Source: Mesorhizobium sp. M2A.F.Ca.ET.046.03.2.1
GTDB lineage: Bacteria > Pseudomonadota > Alphaproteobacteria > Rhizobiales > Rhizobiaceae
Direction: 5' to 3'
Assembly (NCBI RefSeq): GCF_003952425.1
Contig: NZ_CP034449.1
Coordinates: forward strand, 6,250,001-6,314,000
DNA: 64,000 nucleotides
The notes under the pieces are model-generated. The model ran no database searches, was not told where the DNA came from, and saw only the letters and a list, made by a program, of their open reading frames with translations. A program made the translations under genes and the position numbers. Each line of letters starts with the position of its first letter. The first letter of the stretch is position 1. This document shows positions 17,101-26,137 of the stretch, one piece after another.

Positions 17101-17912
17101 CCCGACTTGATGGCGCCCGCGGCGCGGTCGCCGATCTTGAGGAAGCTCATCAGGCCGGAGGAGCGGCCGCCGCCGGAAAGCTTCTCGCCTTCGCCGCGCA
17201 GCATCGAGAAGTTCGAACCGGTACCGGAGCCGTATTTGAACAGGCGCGCCTCGCGCACCCACAGATCCATGATGCCGCCCTCGTTGACGAGGTCGTCCTG
17301 CACGCTCTGGATGAAGCAGGCATGCGGCTGCGGATGCTCGTAGGCCGACTTCGACTTGGTCAGCTTGCCGGTGAAGGGGTCGACATAGAAGTGGCCCTGG
17401 CTCGGGCCGTCGATGCCATAGGCCCAGTGCAGGCCAGTGTTGAACCATTGCGGCGAGTTCGGCGCGACGCGCTGGGTGGCGAGCATATAGGCAAGCTCGT
17501 CGCGGAAGGCGCGCGCGTCTTCCTCCGACTTGAAGTAGCCGCCCTTCCAGCCCCAATAGGTCCAGGTGCCGGAGAGACGATCGAAGACCTGGCGGGCGTC
17601 GGTTTCCGAACCGTAGCGCTCGGCCTCGGGCAGCTTGGCGAGCTCAGCCTCGTCGGCGATCGAGCGCCACAGGAAGGAGGGGACGTCGTTCTCCTCGACC
17701 TTCTTCAGCCGAGCCGGCACGCCGGCCTTGCGAAAATATTTCTGGGCCAGGATGTCGGCGGCGACCTGGCTGAACTGCGCCGGCACATCGATGTTGTCGA
17801 GGCGGAACACGACCGAGCCGTCGGGATTCTTGATCTCCGACAGGGCCTTGCGGAATTCGATCTCCGCATAGGCTGATTGCTCTGGCTTGGTGAAGCGACG
17901 CTCGATGCGCAT
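14136..17912 (-). CDS. nrdJ: Class II (adenosylcobalamin-dependent) ribonucleoside-diphosphate reductase
   Basis: A 1258-residue class II ribonucleotide reductase, converting ribonucleotides to deoxyribonucleotides with B12. NPCSE holds the thiyl-radical cysteine, and [12 protein letters not shown] places the redox partner cysteine 11 residues later. Further marks are the phosphate-loop region [20 protein letters not shown] (shown as [14 protein letters not shown]), [11 protein letters not shown], and a C-terminal cysteine-rich tail with [15 protein letters not shown] and a final Cys that shuttles electrons. ATG at 17912 gives the usual [10 protein letters not shown] start; upstream extension to 17969 is not conserved. 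A tandem NrdR box pair lies about 240-280 bp upstream. Without a second RNR in view, it may be the main aerobic enzyme. Confidence 0.97.
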   Translation of the reverse strand: MRIERRFTKPEQSAYAEIEFRKALSEIKNPDGSVVFRLDNIDVPAQFSQVAADILAQKYFRKAGVPARLKKVEENDVPSFLWRSIADEAELAKLPEAERYGSETDARQVFDRLSGTWTYWGWKGGYFKSEEDARAFRDELAYMLATQRVAPNSPQWFNTGLHWAYGIDGPSQGHFYVDPFTGKLTKSKSAYEHPQPHACFIQSVQDDLVNEGGIMDLWVREARLFKYGSGTGSNFSMLRGEGEKLSGGGRSSGLMSFLKIGDRAAGAIKSGGTTRRAAKMVIVDADHPDIEQFIDWKVNEEQKVASLVTGSKIVKKHLEAIMKACVNCEGNGDDCFDPALNTALKREIKAAKKDAVPENYIYRVIQFAKQGYTSMAFNTYDTDWDSDAYLTVSGQNSNNSVSLKDNFLRAVEADGDWQLTARKDGKVLKTLKARDLWEKIGYAAWASADPGLHFNTTMNDWHTCASAGAIRASNPCSEYMFLDDTACNLASINLLPYRREDGTIDIAAYEHTVRLWTVVLEISVMMAQFPSKEIAKLSYDYRTLGLGYANIGGLLMTSGIPYDSDEGRAICAALTAIMTGVAYSTSAEMASELGAFPDYDRNAQNMLRVMRNHRCAAYGDKDGYEKLAVNPVPLVASDLKQPALAEHARAAWDRAIELGEEHGYRNAQATVIAPTGTIGLVMDCDTTGIEPDFALVKFKKLAGGGYFKIINRAVPEALRTLGYSESQIAEIEAYAVGHGNLNQAPGINPSTLKAKGFTDEKIAALNAALKSAFDIKFVFNQWTLGADWVKETLGFTDEQLGDISFEMLPALGFSKKDIDAANIHVCGAMTLEGAPFLKDQHLPVFDCASPCGKIGKRSLSIQSHILMMAAAQPFISGAISKTINMPNEATVEDAKNAYMLSWKLALKANALYRDGSKLSQPLNASLLADGEEDEDEAVEQLIAAPAAQRAVQVTEKIVERVIERLYRDREKLPNRRKGYTQKAVVGGHKVYLRTGEFDDGRLGEIFIDMHKEGAAFRAMMNNFAIAISLGLQYGVPLDEYVEAFTFTKFEPAGMVQGNDAIKNATSILDYVFRELAVSYLGRHDLAHVDQSDFDKTALGRGITEGKATPFSKGLYRGASPVKLVSGIGSEPKGFGGSTSTPAPARAAPTAFAGSNVLALKPASDEALAYKRDYEERARELAEDMVEEEAEAAGGAEALFTDAAANEAAEAKKLAATRRQQSLLQGYTGNECSECHNFTMVRNGTCEKCDTCGSTSGCS

Positions 17913-18147
17913 TGGTCCGGTCCCTTTGTGTCTATATATAGCGCCTTTCCCCGGGGATTTCTGCCCCACATGGCGAAAAGCGCAGTCCGCCGTTTGCCGG
18001 CATTGCGAGCAACGCCGGCACTCTCCTCGTCGCAGGCGCCGGCATGCAGGCAGCAGAAGGCTTTCCCAGGCATTTGCCCAGGCTGCAGGCCGACCCTCGC
18101 GGGTCCCTAAACTGAAACTTTGATCGATTCCCTCCGTAGAGGGAGGT

Positions 18148-18194
18148 TCACATTATCTAGCGTCTAGCCTGCCTGCAAACACTAAATATAGTGT
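18148..18194 (-). promoter_or_regulatory. Tandem NrdR boxes overlapping a candidate nrdJ promoter
   Basis: Box 1 (18179-18194) reads ACACTAAATATAGTGT on the plus strand, a match to the NrdR consensus acaCwAtATaTwGtgt. Box 2 (18148-18163), read on the minus strand, is ACGCTAGATAATGTGA, matching 12 of 16 positions. The 15-bp spacer puts the centres 31-32 bp apart, three helical turns, as expected for cooperative NrdR binding. On the minus strand TGGAAA, 17 bp, TATATT forms a plausible promoter whose -10 lies inside box 1. The site is 236 bp upstream of the nrdJ start. NrdR would repress when deoxyadenosine nucleotides are plentiful. Confidence 0.75.
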
Positions 18195-18450
18195 TAACAG
18201 ATGATTTTTTCCAGGCCGACAATTCTCCCTTTCGCCCACCCAAACCCCAAAGATCCCAACGCTTCCGCCGGCCTCGTGAACAGGCGGAAATCCGGGCAAA
18301 ACGCACAAAATCCGGGAAAAAAGACCGGCCTCTGAACTCTCCGGTCACGCCCGCAACAGGAGCGCATGGCCTATAAAAAGCGACTCGTTCCGACCCGTCA
18401 AGGATTCGTTTTTGTAGCTTTTGTGACCCCAACATCTTGTGTGTCACATA

Positions 18451-18459
18451 TGTGGATAA
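18451..18459 (-). promoter_or_regulatory. Perfect DnaA box TTATCCACA
   Basis: TGTGGATAA on the plus strand is the complement of the consensus DnaA box TTATCCACA. A single box in the nrdJ-gltX intergenic region could link nrdJ or gltX transcription to DnaA, or could be chance; one 9-mer is weak evidence. An ACACAAGATGTTGGGG-like sequence at 18427-18442 nearby resembles a degenerate NrdR box. Confidence 0.35.
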
Positions 18460-18511
18460 CGGGGACATGCGAAGCCCAGGTCCCCCGGCACTTGACGCGG
18501 TTTATCAGGCT

Positions 18512-18547
18512 GCCGCGAAGCCAGCCTGGCCGGCGGCTTTTCATTTT
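18512..18547 (+). terminator. Stem-loop with T-rich tail upstream of gltX
   Basis: GCCGC at 18512 pairs with GCGGC at 18533, with an inner GCCA-GCC-TGGC stem, followed by TTTTCATTTT. It points along the plus strand, 78 nt before the gltX start. No plus-strand protein gene precedes it, so it would end a short leader or small RNA transcript rather than an mRNA. Confidence 0.5.
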
Positions 18548-18624
18548 AGCTGGCTTGCACTATCTGTTGCGTTCGTGCGGGGGCGCGCCTTGTCAACGCC
18601 AAAAGCATCCGCTACGCCCCGCTC

Positions 18625-19998
18625 ATGACAGTCACCGTCCGTTTCGCCCCATCGCCGACCGGCCGCATCCATATCGGCAATGCGCGCACCGCGCTGTTCA
18701 ACTGGCTTTTCGCCATGAACAACAAGGGCCGTTTCATCCAGCGCTTCGACGACACCGACATTGCCCGCTCGAAGCAGGAATATGCCGACTCCATCCTTTA
18801 CGACCTGCACTGGCTGGGCATCTTCCCGGATGTCACCGAGTACCAGTCGCGCCGCTTCGATATCTACGACGCGGCGGTCGAGCGGCTGAAGGCGGCGCGG
18901 GTGCTCTATGCCTGCTACGAAACGCCGGAAGAGCTCGATCTGCGCCGCAAGGTGCGTCGCACGCGCGGCCTGCCGCCGGTCTATGGCCGCGAGGCGCTGA
19001 CGCTGACGCCGGAGCAGGTGGCGGAATATCAGTCTGACGGACGCAAGCCCCATTGGCGCTTCCTTTTGCCCAATTTCACCAGCGATCCGCTGCAGCCGGA
19101 GCGCACGGACGTGCATTGGAACGATCTGGTGCGCGGCGAGGAGACGGTCGATCTCGCCTCGCTGTCGGACCCCGTCCTGGTGCGTGAGGACGGCACCTAT
19201 CTCTACACCCTGCCTTCGGTGGTCGACGATATCGAGATGGGCGTCAGCCAGGTCATCCGCGGCGACGACCATGTCACCAACACCGGCGTGCAGATCGCGA
19301 TCTTCAAGGCGCTTGGCGCCGAGCCGCCGGTCTTCGGCCACCACAACCTGCTCACCACGACCACGGGCGAGGGGCTGTCGAAGCGGACCGGCGCACTGTC
19401 GATCGAGAGCCTGCGCCAGGACGGGATTGAGCCGATGGCGGTCGCGTCGCTGGCGGTGCTCGTCGGCACGTCGGAGAATGTCACCGCCGCGCATGATCTC
19501 AACGAGCTTGCCAGCCATTTCGACCCGGCGGCGACATCCAAGTCCGCCTCCAAGTTCGATCCAGACGAGCTCCTCGTGCTCAACCGCACGCTGATGCATC
19601 ACATGTCGTTCGAGGAAGCCCGCGACCGGCTGATGGTGCTGGGCATTTCCGGTGACAAGGCCGAGGCGTTCTGGCTGGCGGTACGCGGCAATCTCGACCG
19701 CCTATCGGACGCGGTCGGCTGGTGGCGAATCCTGAGCGAAGGCCCGCAGGAGCCGGCCGAGTTTTCCGGCGACGACCGCGATTTCCTTCACCAGGCATTC
19801 GAGCTGCTGCCGGAGGAGCCGTGGAACGGCACGGTCTGGAAGGACTGGACCGGCAAGATCAAGGAAGCAACTGGGCGCAAGGGCAAGCCGCTGTTCATGC
19901 CGCTGCGGCTGGCGCTTACCGGGCGGACTTCGGGGCCGGAGCTTTCAGATCTATTGCCGCTGATGGGTCGGGAAGGAACGCTGGCCCGACGACCCTGA
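18625..19998 (+). CDS. gltX: Glutamyl-tRNA synthetase (non-discriminating-type second copy likely)
   Basis: A 457-residue class Ib synthetase that charges tRNA with glutamate. The Rossmann domain opens [20 protein letters not shown] with the HIGH-type signature as HIGN, and the KMSKS loop appears as GEGLSKRTG near residue 250. [13 protein letters not shown] and HHNLL motifs fit. Alphaproteobacteria commonly carry two gltX genes; this one, with HIGN and a shorter anticodon-binding domain, looks like one of the pair, possibly specialised for tRNA-Gln. No clear ribosome binding site precedes ATG 18625. The last 83 bp overlap the convergent DUF2865 gene. Confidence 0.95.
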   Translation: MTVTVRFAPSPTGRIHIGNARTALFNWLFAMNNKGRFIQRFDDTDIARSKQEYADSILYDLHWLGIFPDVTEYQSRRFDIYDAAVERLKAARVLYACYETPEELDLRRKVRRTRGLPPVYGREALTLTPEQVAEYQSDGRKPHWRFLLPNFTSDPLQPERTDVHWNDLVRGEETVDLASLSDPVLVREDGTYLYTLPSVVDDIEMGVSQVIRGDDHVTNTGVQIAIFKALGAEPPVFGHHNLLTTTTGEGLSKRTGALSIESLRQDGIEPMAVASLAVLVGTSENVTAAHDLNELASHFDPAATSKSASKFDPDELLVLNRTLMHHMSFEEARDRLMVLGISGDKAEAFWLAVRGNLDRLSDAVGWWRILSEGPQEPAEFSGDDRDFLHQAFELLPEEPWNGTVWKDWTGKIKEATGRKGKPLFMPLRLALTGRTSGPELSDLLPLMGREGTLARRP

Positions 19999-21139
19999 CC
20001 TTGCGCTGATCCGGTGGCAGCATAGAGACCGGCGACACCGGTACCTTGGCGGTCAGCCGCTTGATCGCGTCCTGGTCGAGCCCGCCTTCTGCATTGGAGA
20101 GTGTTTCGGGATCGGCGCCGGGATCGGGTTTCACCGCCGGCATGGGAATGAAGGGCGCCATCCCGCTCTCCGGCTGCGACTGTTCGGGATTGGGCGGATT
20201 GCCGCCGATGATCGTGAAATTGCCGGCCTGCGCGTTGCATCCGCAAGTGGGCGGCCGCGAATAGTTGGCCTGCTTGTAGAGATAGGCGGTCGGCAGCTCG
20301 CTGTAGGGCTGACCGGTGACCGAGGAGGTCATCGACCCGGAGTCGTCGTCCGTTCCACGCGAATAGAAGACCTGCATTTCGGTGCCGGGGCAGCTCGATT
20401 CGCAATTCTTCTGGTCGCGCTCGAAATCGCCGACCGAGGCGGCGTTGGACATCGGGTAGAAATAGCCGTCGCAGGTACGCACGCACATGGTGCGGAACTC
20501 GCCGCCCAGCCTTGGCAGGTCCATGCCGTCCGGCTGATTGATGATGCGGCGGATGTTGCGCACGCTCGGATCATCAAGCGGAACGTCCGCCGCGTCCGGC
20601 ATGTCAGAGGCATCGGGCGTTTCGAGTTGCTCGTCCTGGCGGCCGAAAAGCTGCTCGAACAGATTGCCGCCGCCATTGTCACGGGAAGCCTCCTGAAGCG
20701 GCGCGCGTCGCGGCGCGATCTCGTCGTCGCGGCAGTTGTTGGCATCGAGCGCCTGCAGGATACGACTGCGGTCGCGCCGCGTGCCACCGGCGGCAAGCCG
20801 CTCGCGCTTAGCCTGCAACGTGTCGAGATTGGTGTTCATGCGCTCTATCGAGGCGTTGATCGCCGCGCACTGGCTGACATTGCGCGAAAACAGCGTGAAG
20901 CCGCAACCGGCATCGCTTGCTCGGCCGCGGGCCTTGGCAAGCTGCTCGCGCTGGCGAGCGATCGCGTCGTCATATTTGCGGACGAGGCCCGGGCCGCCGC
21001 CGCCACCGCGTGTCGCGGCGAGTTCGGCTTCAAGCTGACGGCACGTGCGGGAAGCTGCCTGCGGCTCGGTCACGGCAACGGCCGACGCGGCGAACGCCGA
21101 AAGCAGCGCCGCGAGATGCGTCAGCTTCAATCCTTTCAT
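19916..21139 (-). CDS. DUF2865 domain protein, exported
   Basis: A 407-residue protein with an N-terminal signal peptide ([19 protein letters not shown]), a coiled-coil region rich in Arg/Gln (about residues 30-130), a disordered stretch, and the DUF2865 domain around residues 215-270 with [33 protein letters not shown] and [10 protein letters not shown]. Conserved cysteines there suggest disulfides in the periplasm. The family is nearly restricted to Hyphomicrobiales; function unknown. The C-terminus is Pro-rich. Its 3' end overlaps gltX by 83 bp on the opposite strand, an unusually long convergent overlap. Confidence 0.88.
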   Translation of the reverse strand: MKGLKLTHLAALLSAFAASAVAVTEPQAASRTCRQLEAELAATRGGGGGPGLVRKYDDAIARQREQLAKARGRASDAGCGFTLFSRNVSQCAAINASIERMNTNLDTLQAKRERLAAGGTRRDRSRILQALDANNCRDDEIAPRRAPLQEASRDNGGGNLFEQLFGRQDEQLETPDASDMPDAADVPLDDPSVRNIRRIINQPDGMDLPRLGGEFRTMCVRTCDGYFYPMSNAASVGDFERDQKNCESSCPGTEMQVFYSRGTDDDSGSMTSSVTGQPYSELPTAYLYKQANYSRPPTCGCNAQAGNFTIIGGNPPNPEQSQPESGMAPFIPMPAVKPDPGADPETLSNAEGGLDQDAIKRLTAKVPVSPVSMLPPDQRKVRVVGPAFLPDPSAAIDLKAPAPKSAR

Positions 21140-21188
21140 CCGCCTGACACCCCGATTGTCCGTAGCCGGAAGGCTAGCGTGCTCGTGG

Positions 21189-21599
21189 TTAACTGTTTCC
21201 TAGCAGGGGCCACACCGAAGCTGACAGAAGCATGGCGATTCCAACAAACGCGACGTTCCAGACGAGCGAGCGAAGCAGGGGAACACCGAATGCGTAGAGC
21301 GGAAGATAGACCAGTCTGGCCGAAAAATAGAGTCCGGCTCCCCACTCGCTGAGCGAAGTCTCACGGCCGGCCGCGTGGACAAGAAAAACCGCCGCCACGA
21401 ATACTGGAAATGTCTCGACGAAGTTCCGCAGCGCCTTTTCCAGCCGTCCCGCCATCCCGGTGAGCGGAGGGACTTCGGCGTCTCGGGCGCTGGCCGTCCA
21501 GCGGTAACCCCGCTGAAAGCTCGCCGAATGCGAGGCGAGAACTATGTGAATGAAACAGAGCACACAACTTGCGGCCAGCATGGTCAGTTCGAATCTCAT
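21189..21599 (-). CDS. MAPEG family membrane protein
   Basis: A 136-residue four-helix membrane protein. Typical MAPEG pieces are an N-terminal helix (LTMLAASCVLCFIHIVLAS), GMAGRLEKALRNFVETFPVF carrying the family R-x-x-x-N-x-x-E motif, and the closing FSARLVYLPLYAFGVP then SLVWNVAFVGIAMLL. Eukaryotic relatives are glutathione-dependent membrane enzymes; bacterial members are mostly uncharacterised. ATG at 21599 is chosen because GAGGG precedes it by 4 nt; frames further upstream to 21665 are Arg-rich and look non-coding. Confidence 0.88.
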   Translation of the reverse strand: MRFELTMLAASCVLCFIHIVLASHSASFQRGYRWTASARDAEVPPLTGMAGRLEKALRNFVETFPVFVAAVFLVHAAGRETSLSEWGAGLYFSARLVYLPLYAFGVPLLRSLVWNVAFVGIAMLLSASVWPLLGNS

Positions 21600-21720
21600 T
21601 GAACCCTCGCACTTGCCCATTCGTCTTTCGCGCTTGAATACCCAAACGCGACGGTGAGGCCGCAATGGGCATCACCAACTTACAACGATGCGCCATCGGC
21701 ATTTAAGGTCAGAGTCGTCC

Positions 21721-24045
21721 TTAATTCAGGTCGACCAGCGCCTGCGCCTGGTGCGCCGCTTCGACGACGGCCAGCGCGGTCATGTTGACCACGCCGCGCG
21801 AGGTCACCGACGGCGTCAATATATGCGCGGGCTTGTCGGTGCCGAGCAGGATCGGCCCGACATGCAGCGCATCCATCATGGCGCCCAGCGCCGTCAGCGT
21901 GATGTTGGCCGAATCGAGGTTCGGGAAGACCAGCAGATTGGCCTCGCCCTTCAGCCTGGAATGCGGATAGACGCGCTGGCGCAGATGTTCCGAAAGCGCC
22001 GTATCGGCATGCATCTCGCCATCGCATTCAAGGTCGGGCGCGATGCGCGCCAGGATCGCCGCGGCTTGCCGCATCTTGAATGCGCTCGGCGCGTCACGCG
22101 AACCGAAATCCGAGAAGGAGAGCAGGGCGGCCTTGGGTTCCATGCCGAAGCGCCTGATTTCCTCGGCCGCCAGAACGGTCATCTCCGCGATCTCCTCGGC
22201 TGTGGGATCGATGGAGACGTAAGTGTCTGTGAGAAAGATGATGCCCCGCTGCGAAATCAGCATGGAGAGCGCCGACAGATCGCGGTCCTTGACGCCGGCG
22301 CGCGGCCCGATGATCAGCGAGACGTTGCGCAAGTGCCGCTCGAAACGACCTTCGAGCCCGCAGATCATGGCATCCGCATCGCCACGCTTCAGCGCGAGCG
22401 CCGCGATAACCGTATTGTTGGTGCGCACCATGGTGCGAGCGGCTTCCGTCGTCACCCCGCGCCGGCCGGCGAGTTCGATCAAAAGATCGACATAATGGCG
22501 GTAGCGCGGATCGTCTTCCGGATTGATCAACGCGAAATCAACGCCCGGCCGGATGCGCAGGCCGTAACGCTTCAGGCGCACCTCCACCACATGCGGGCGG
22601 CCGATCAAAGTCGGTTCGGCAATGCCTTCCTCCAACACCACCTGGGCGGCGCGGAGCACCCGTTCGTCCTCGCCGTCGGCATAGATGACGCGCTTGGAGC
22701 TTGAAGCCTTGGCGGTGGAAAACACCGGCTTCATCACCAGGCCGGAGCGGAAGACGAAGCGGTTGAGCTTGTCGATATAGGCGGCGAAGTCGGCAATCGG
22801 CCGCGTCGCGACGCCGGTGTCGCAGGCGGCCTTCGCCACCGCCGGCGCGATGCGCAGGATAAGGCGCGGATCGAAGGGCGAGGGGATGAGAAAATCGGGG
22901 CCGAACATCGGCGTCTCGCCGGAATAGGCGCGGGCGGCGACGTCCGAAGGCTCCTCGCGGGCAAGGGCGGCGATCGCCCGCACCGCCGCCATTTTCATCT
23001 CCTCATTGATGGCGCTGGCGCCGCAATCGAGGGCGCCGCGGAAGATGTAAGGAAAGCACAGCACATTGTTGACTTGATTGGGGAAATCGGAGCGCCCGGT
23101 GCAGATCATGGCGTCCGGCCGGGCGGCCCGCGCCACTTCCGGCATGATCTCGGGATTGGGGTTGGCCAAAGCCAGGATGAGCGGTTTCGGCGCCATATGC
23201 TGCAGGAGCTCCGGCTTCAACACGCCGGCGGCGGAGAGGCCGAGAAAGACGTCGGCGCCGGAAATGACATCGGCCAGCGTGCGCGCCTCGGTGACCTTCA
23301 CATAAGGGTCCTTCCAGCGATCCATCTCCTCGACGCGGCCCTTGTAGGCGACGCCGAAACGGTCGGTGACCCAGATGTTTTCCACCTGGGCGCCGAGCGA
23401 GACCAGAAGGTTGAGGCAGGCAAGTGCTGCGGCGCCCGCGCCGGAAGTGACGATCTTGATGTCGGAAATCGCCTTGCCGGCCAGCTCCAGCCCGTTGAGC
23501 ACCGCGGCGGCGACGATGATCGCCGTGCCGTGCTGGTCGTCATGGAAAACCGGGATGCCCATGCGGGCCTTCAGCCGCTCCTCGACCTCGAAGCATTCCG
23601 GCGCCTTGATGTCCTCCAGATTGATGCCGCCGAAGGTCGGCTCGAGCGCGGCCACGGTCTCGACCATGCGCTCGATCTCCGGCGCGTCGATCTCGATGTC
23701 GAAGACGTCGATGCCGGCGAATTTCTTGAACAGCACCGCCTTGCCTTCCATCACCGGCTTGGAGGCGAGCGGACCAATATTGCCGAGCCCGAGCACGGCG
23801 GAGCCGTTGGAGACGACGCCGACCAGATTGGCGCGCGCGGTGTAGTCGGCGGCGGTGGCGGGATCGTCGCGGATCTCGAGGCAGGGCGCGGCCACGCCCG
23901 GCGAATAGGCAAGCGCCAGGTCGCGCTGGTTGCCGAGCGGCTTCGTCGCCTGGATCTCGAGCTTTCCTGGCTTCGGGTGCTTGTGGAAGAACAGGGCGGC
24001 CTCGTCGAGGTCCGACCGAGCCGGTTTCTTGTTCTCGCCGTCCAT
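21721..24045 (-). CDS. maeB: NADP-dependent malic enzyme with phosphotransacetylase-like C-terminal domain
   Basis: A 774-residue MaeB-type enzyme: oxidative decarboxylation of malate to pyruvate with NADP. The N-terminal malic enzyme domain (to about residue 430) has [56 protein letters not shown] and a metal-binding region. The C-terminal half (about 440-774) resembles phosphate acetyltransferase ([35 protein letters not shown]) but normally lacks that activity and mediates acetyl-CoA regulation. GGAGGGG sits 6 nt before ATG 24045. In rhizobia such enzymes support growth on C4-dicarboxylates. Confidence 0.95.
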   Translation of the reverse strand: MDGENKKPARSDLDEAALFFHKHPKPGKLEIQATKPLGNQRDLALAYSPGVAAPCLEIRDDPATAADYTARANLVGVVSNGSAVLGLGNIGPLASKPVMEGKAVLFKKFAGIDVFDIEIDAPEIERMVETVAALEPTFGGINLEDIKAPECFEVEERLKARMGIPVFHDDQHGTAIIVAAAVLNGLELAGKAISDIKIVTSGAGAAALACLNLLVSLGAQVENIWVTDRFGVAYKGRVEEMDRWKDPYVKVTEARTLADVISGADVFLGLSAAGVLKPELLQHMAPKPLILALANPNPEIMPEVARAARPDAMICTGRSDFPNQVNNVLCFPYIFRGALDCGASAINEEMKMAAVRAIAALAREEPSDVAARAYSGETPMFGPDFLIPSPFDPRLILRIAPAVAKAACDTGVATRPIADFAAYIDKLNRFVFRSGLVMKPVFSTAKASSSKRVIYADGEDERVLRAAQVVLEEGIAEPTLIGRPHVVEVRLKRYGLRIRPGVDFALINPEDDPRYRHYVDLLIELAGRRGVTTEAARTMVRTNNTVIAALALKRGDADAMICGLEGRFERHLRNVSLIIGPRAGVKDRDLSALSMLISQRGIIFLTDTYVSIDPTAEEIAEMTVLAAEEIRRFGMEPKAALLSFSDFGSRDAPSAFKMRQAAAILARIAPDLECDGEMHADTALSEHLRQRVYPHSRLKGEANLLVFPNLDSANITLTALGAMMDALHVGPILLGTDKPAHILTPSVTSRGVVNMTALAVVEAAHQAQALVDLN

Positions 24046-24194
24046 TGCGGCCCCTCCCTGCGATACTGGTTTGGAGCCTTTTAGCATGCGCCCGCGATTT
24101 TTCGCGACCGCAAATCGCAGGCTCCGGCTTCACAATGCCAGAGCGGAAATAATCAACCGATTCCAGCTGGTTGGCTGGAGAGCTTCAGGCATGC

Positions 24195-24973
24195 TCAGAA
24201 GGCGCTGACGTAGAGGCCGCCGTCGACCGGGATGTTCTGGCCGGTGAGGTAGCCGGCATGGATCGAACAGAGGAAGGCGCAGATCTGGCCGAATTCCTCG
24301 GGCGTGCCGAGACGTTTCGCCGGCACGTCGGCGCTGATGCGGGCCTTGCGCGCGGTTGCCGCGGCCGGGTCTTCCTTAGTGCCGGCTTCATGTGGGCCGC
24401 GCAGCCGGTCGGTGTCGAGCTTGCCGGGCAGCAGGCTGTTGATGGTGACGTTGCGATCGATCACCGTACGCGCCACGCCGGCCAGGAAGGATGTCAGGCC
24501 GGCGCGGGCGCCGGAAGACAGGTCGAGCCCTGGGATCGGCACATAGACCGACAGCGAGGTGATGTTGACGATGCGGCCGAAGCCGCGCTTGGCCATGCCG
24601 TCGATGACCGCCTGGATGAGCTCGATGGGCGTCACCATGTTCTGCGTCACGCCCTCGAGGATCTTGGCGCGATCGAGCTCGCGGAAATCGCGCAGCGGCG
24701 GACCGCCATTGTTGTTGACCAGGATGTCCGGATCGGGGCATGCGGCAAGTATCGCCTTCTGGACCTCGGGCTTGGACACGTCGCCGGCCACTTCGATTAC
24801 CTTGACGCCGAATTTTCGCGAAGCTCGGCGGCGGTCTTGCCCAGAAGCTCGGCGTTGCGGCCGTTGACGACGAGGTCGGCACCGGCTTCGGCCAGCGCCA
24901 TGGCGCAACCTTTTCCAAGTCCCTTGCTCGAGGCGCACACGATGGCCTTTTTGCCGCGAATGCCGAGATCCAT
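24195..24973 (-). pseudogene. Short-chain dehydrogenase/reductase, interrupted by an apparent 1-base frameshift
   Basis: Two frames together make a complete SDR of about 260 residues. Residues 1-55 (MDLGIRGKKAIVCASSKGLG, then ALAEAGADLVVNGRNAELL) lie in one frame, which stops at 24797. The rest (FGVKVIEVAGDVSKPEV, ILVNNNGGPP, VNITSLSVYVP, NVTINSLLPG, FLCSIHAGYLTGQNIPVDGG) continues in another frame to 24195. The junction is at TTTT 24813-24816 (AAAA on the coding strand); one more A would restore LRE-KFGVKV. The expected YxxxK is replaced by LSSGAR, as in some atypical FabG-like SDRs. It may be a true mutation or a sequencing error. ATG 24973 starts the Rossmann fold. Confidence 0.8.
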
Positions 24974-25096
24974 GGTGATTTTCTCCTGGTGCTTTGGTCG
25001 CGCCAAGCTAGCGCCTGGGCTGGATCAACCGCAACCGTCATACGATTGTTGCATGAATCGGGGCATAGGCACGCGAAAGCAAAGGGTAAAATCGCG

Positions 25097-25927
25097 ATGT
25101 CAGCCCCAGAGCCCCGCACTTTCCGCGCCCTGTTCATTTCCGACGTGCATCTCGGCTCGAAAGCGGCCAAGGCCGATTTCCTGATCGACTTCCTGCGCTA
25201 TCACGACGCCGAGATCATCTATCTGGTCGGCGATATCGTCGACGGCTGGCGACTGCGCCGCAGCTGGCACTGGCCGCAGAGCCACAACGACGTCGTGCAG
25301 AAACTGCTGCGCAAGGCGCGCAAGGGCGCCTCGATCACGTATATCGCCGGCAATCACGACGAATTCGCCCGCCAGTTCCAGGGCGTGCATTTCGGCGGCA
25401 TCGTCGTCGCCGACCGCGCCATCCACGAGACCGCCGACGGCCGGCGCCTGCTGGTCATCCACGGCGACCAGTTCGACACGGTAGTGCACAACCAGCGCTG
25501 GCTCGCTTATCTCGGCGACTATGCCTATGACACGGCGATGCTGATCAACCGCGTCGTGACCAAGCTGCGCCATCTGCTCGGCCTGCCTTACTGGTCGTTC
25601 TCGTCCTGGGCCAAGGTCAAGGTGAAGAACGCGGTGAATTTCATCGGCTCGTTCCAGACCGTGCTTTCCGAGGAAGCGCGGCGCTCGCATGTCGACGGCG
25701 TGATTTGCGGCCACATCCATCACGCCGCGATCGAAAGCTATGGCGACGTACAGTACATCAACACCGGCGACTGGGTGGAAAGCTGCACGGCGGCGGTCGA
25801 GCACTTCGACGGCCGCCTGGAGATCCTGACCTGGGCGCATGTGCTGCCGGAATCTTCAACTGGGAAGGATGTGTTGGTTCCGGTCGACATTATCGACCTC
25901 AAGGGCAGGGCGGCGCGAGCGGCCTGA
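25097..25927 (+). CDS. UDP-2,3-diacylglucosamine diphosphatase-like metallophosphoesterase
   Basis: A 276-residue calcineurin-type phosphoesterase with the full metal-binding set: FISDVHLGSKA, YLVGDIVDGWRLR, YIAGNHDEFA, LVIHGDQFD and VICGHIHHAAIE. The pattern is that of LpxH/LpxH2-like enzymes that hydrolyse UDP-diacylglucosamine in lipid A synthesis, with a longer C-terminus than LpxH (240). Rhizobia often use LpxI for that step, so the actual substrate could differ. ATG at 25097 is preferred; the upstream extension to 24989 is not conserved in character. It is divergent from the SDR gene. Confidence 0.87.
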   Translation: MSAPEPRTFRALFISDVHLGSKAAKADFLIDFLRYHDAEIIYLVGDIVDGWRLRRSWHWPQSHNDVVQKLLRKARKGASITYIAGNHDEFARQFQGVHFGGIVVADRAIHETADGRRLLVIHGDQFDTVVHNQRWLAYLGDYAYDTAMLINRVVTKLRHLLGLPYWSFSSWAKVKVKNAVNFIGSFQTVLSEEARRSHVDGVICGHIHHAAIESYGDVQYINTGDWVESCTAAVEHFDGRLEILTWAHVLPESSTGKDVLVPVDIIDLKGRAARAA

Positions 25928-26137
25928 ACGCGCCTGCCGATCAGAGATCGGCCGCGGTTGGAGCCTCTTTGCGCGCGTTGTTCATTGAAGCCGAAGCGCG
26001 GCATATCCCGTGCCGGACGCGGTCTTCAACAGCTTTGCCCTTGATCGATTAGTCCAGGCAGTTCCGCCCTGCCTTGCCGCATGTTAGGGATCGAAACGCG
26101 TTGCAGGCCGTCGATTGCAGCGTAATTGGATCGATTC

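Larger units (their letters stand above)
17913..18624. other. 712-bp nrdJ-gltX divergent intergenic region
   Basis: This is the longest non-coding stretch in the window. From left to right: nrdJ leader with CTATATATAG at 17934 (a NrdR-core-like palindrome), GC-rich inverted repeats around 18020-18140 including CCTCC/GGAGG at 18130-18146, the NrdR pair, an AT-rich stretch, ACCCCAACATCTTGTG at 18426, a DnaA box and a terminator-like stem-loop. I see no B12 riboswitch and no protein gene. Confidence 0.6.

Noticed and set aside
15441..17876. An 811-codon plus-strand frame antisense to nrdJ
   Set aside because: It mirrors the conserved nrdJ codons and shows no domain pattern.
17913..18147. A B12 (cobalamin) riboswitch in the nrdJ leader
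   Set aside because: The leader is GC-rich and structured, but I could not find the B12-box core or the conserved flanking motifs. Class II reductase genes are also usually not B12-riboswitch controlled.
18363..18545. A tRNA or tmRNA gene before gltX
   Set aside because: I tried to fold the region but no cloverleaf, TPsiC arm or CCA end is visible.
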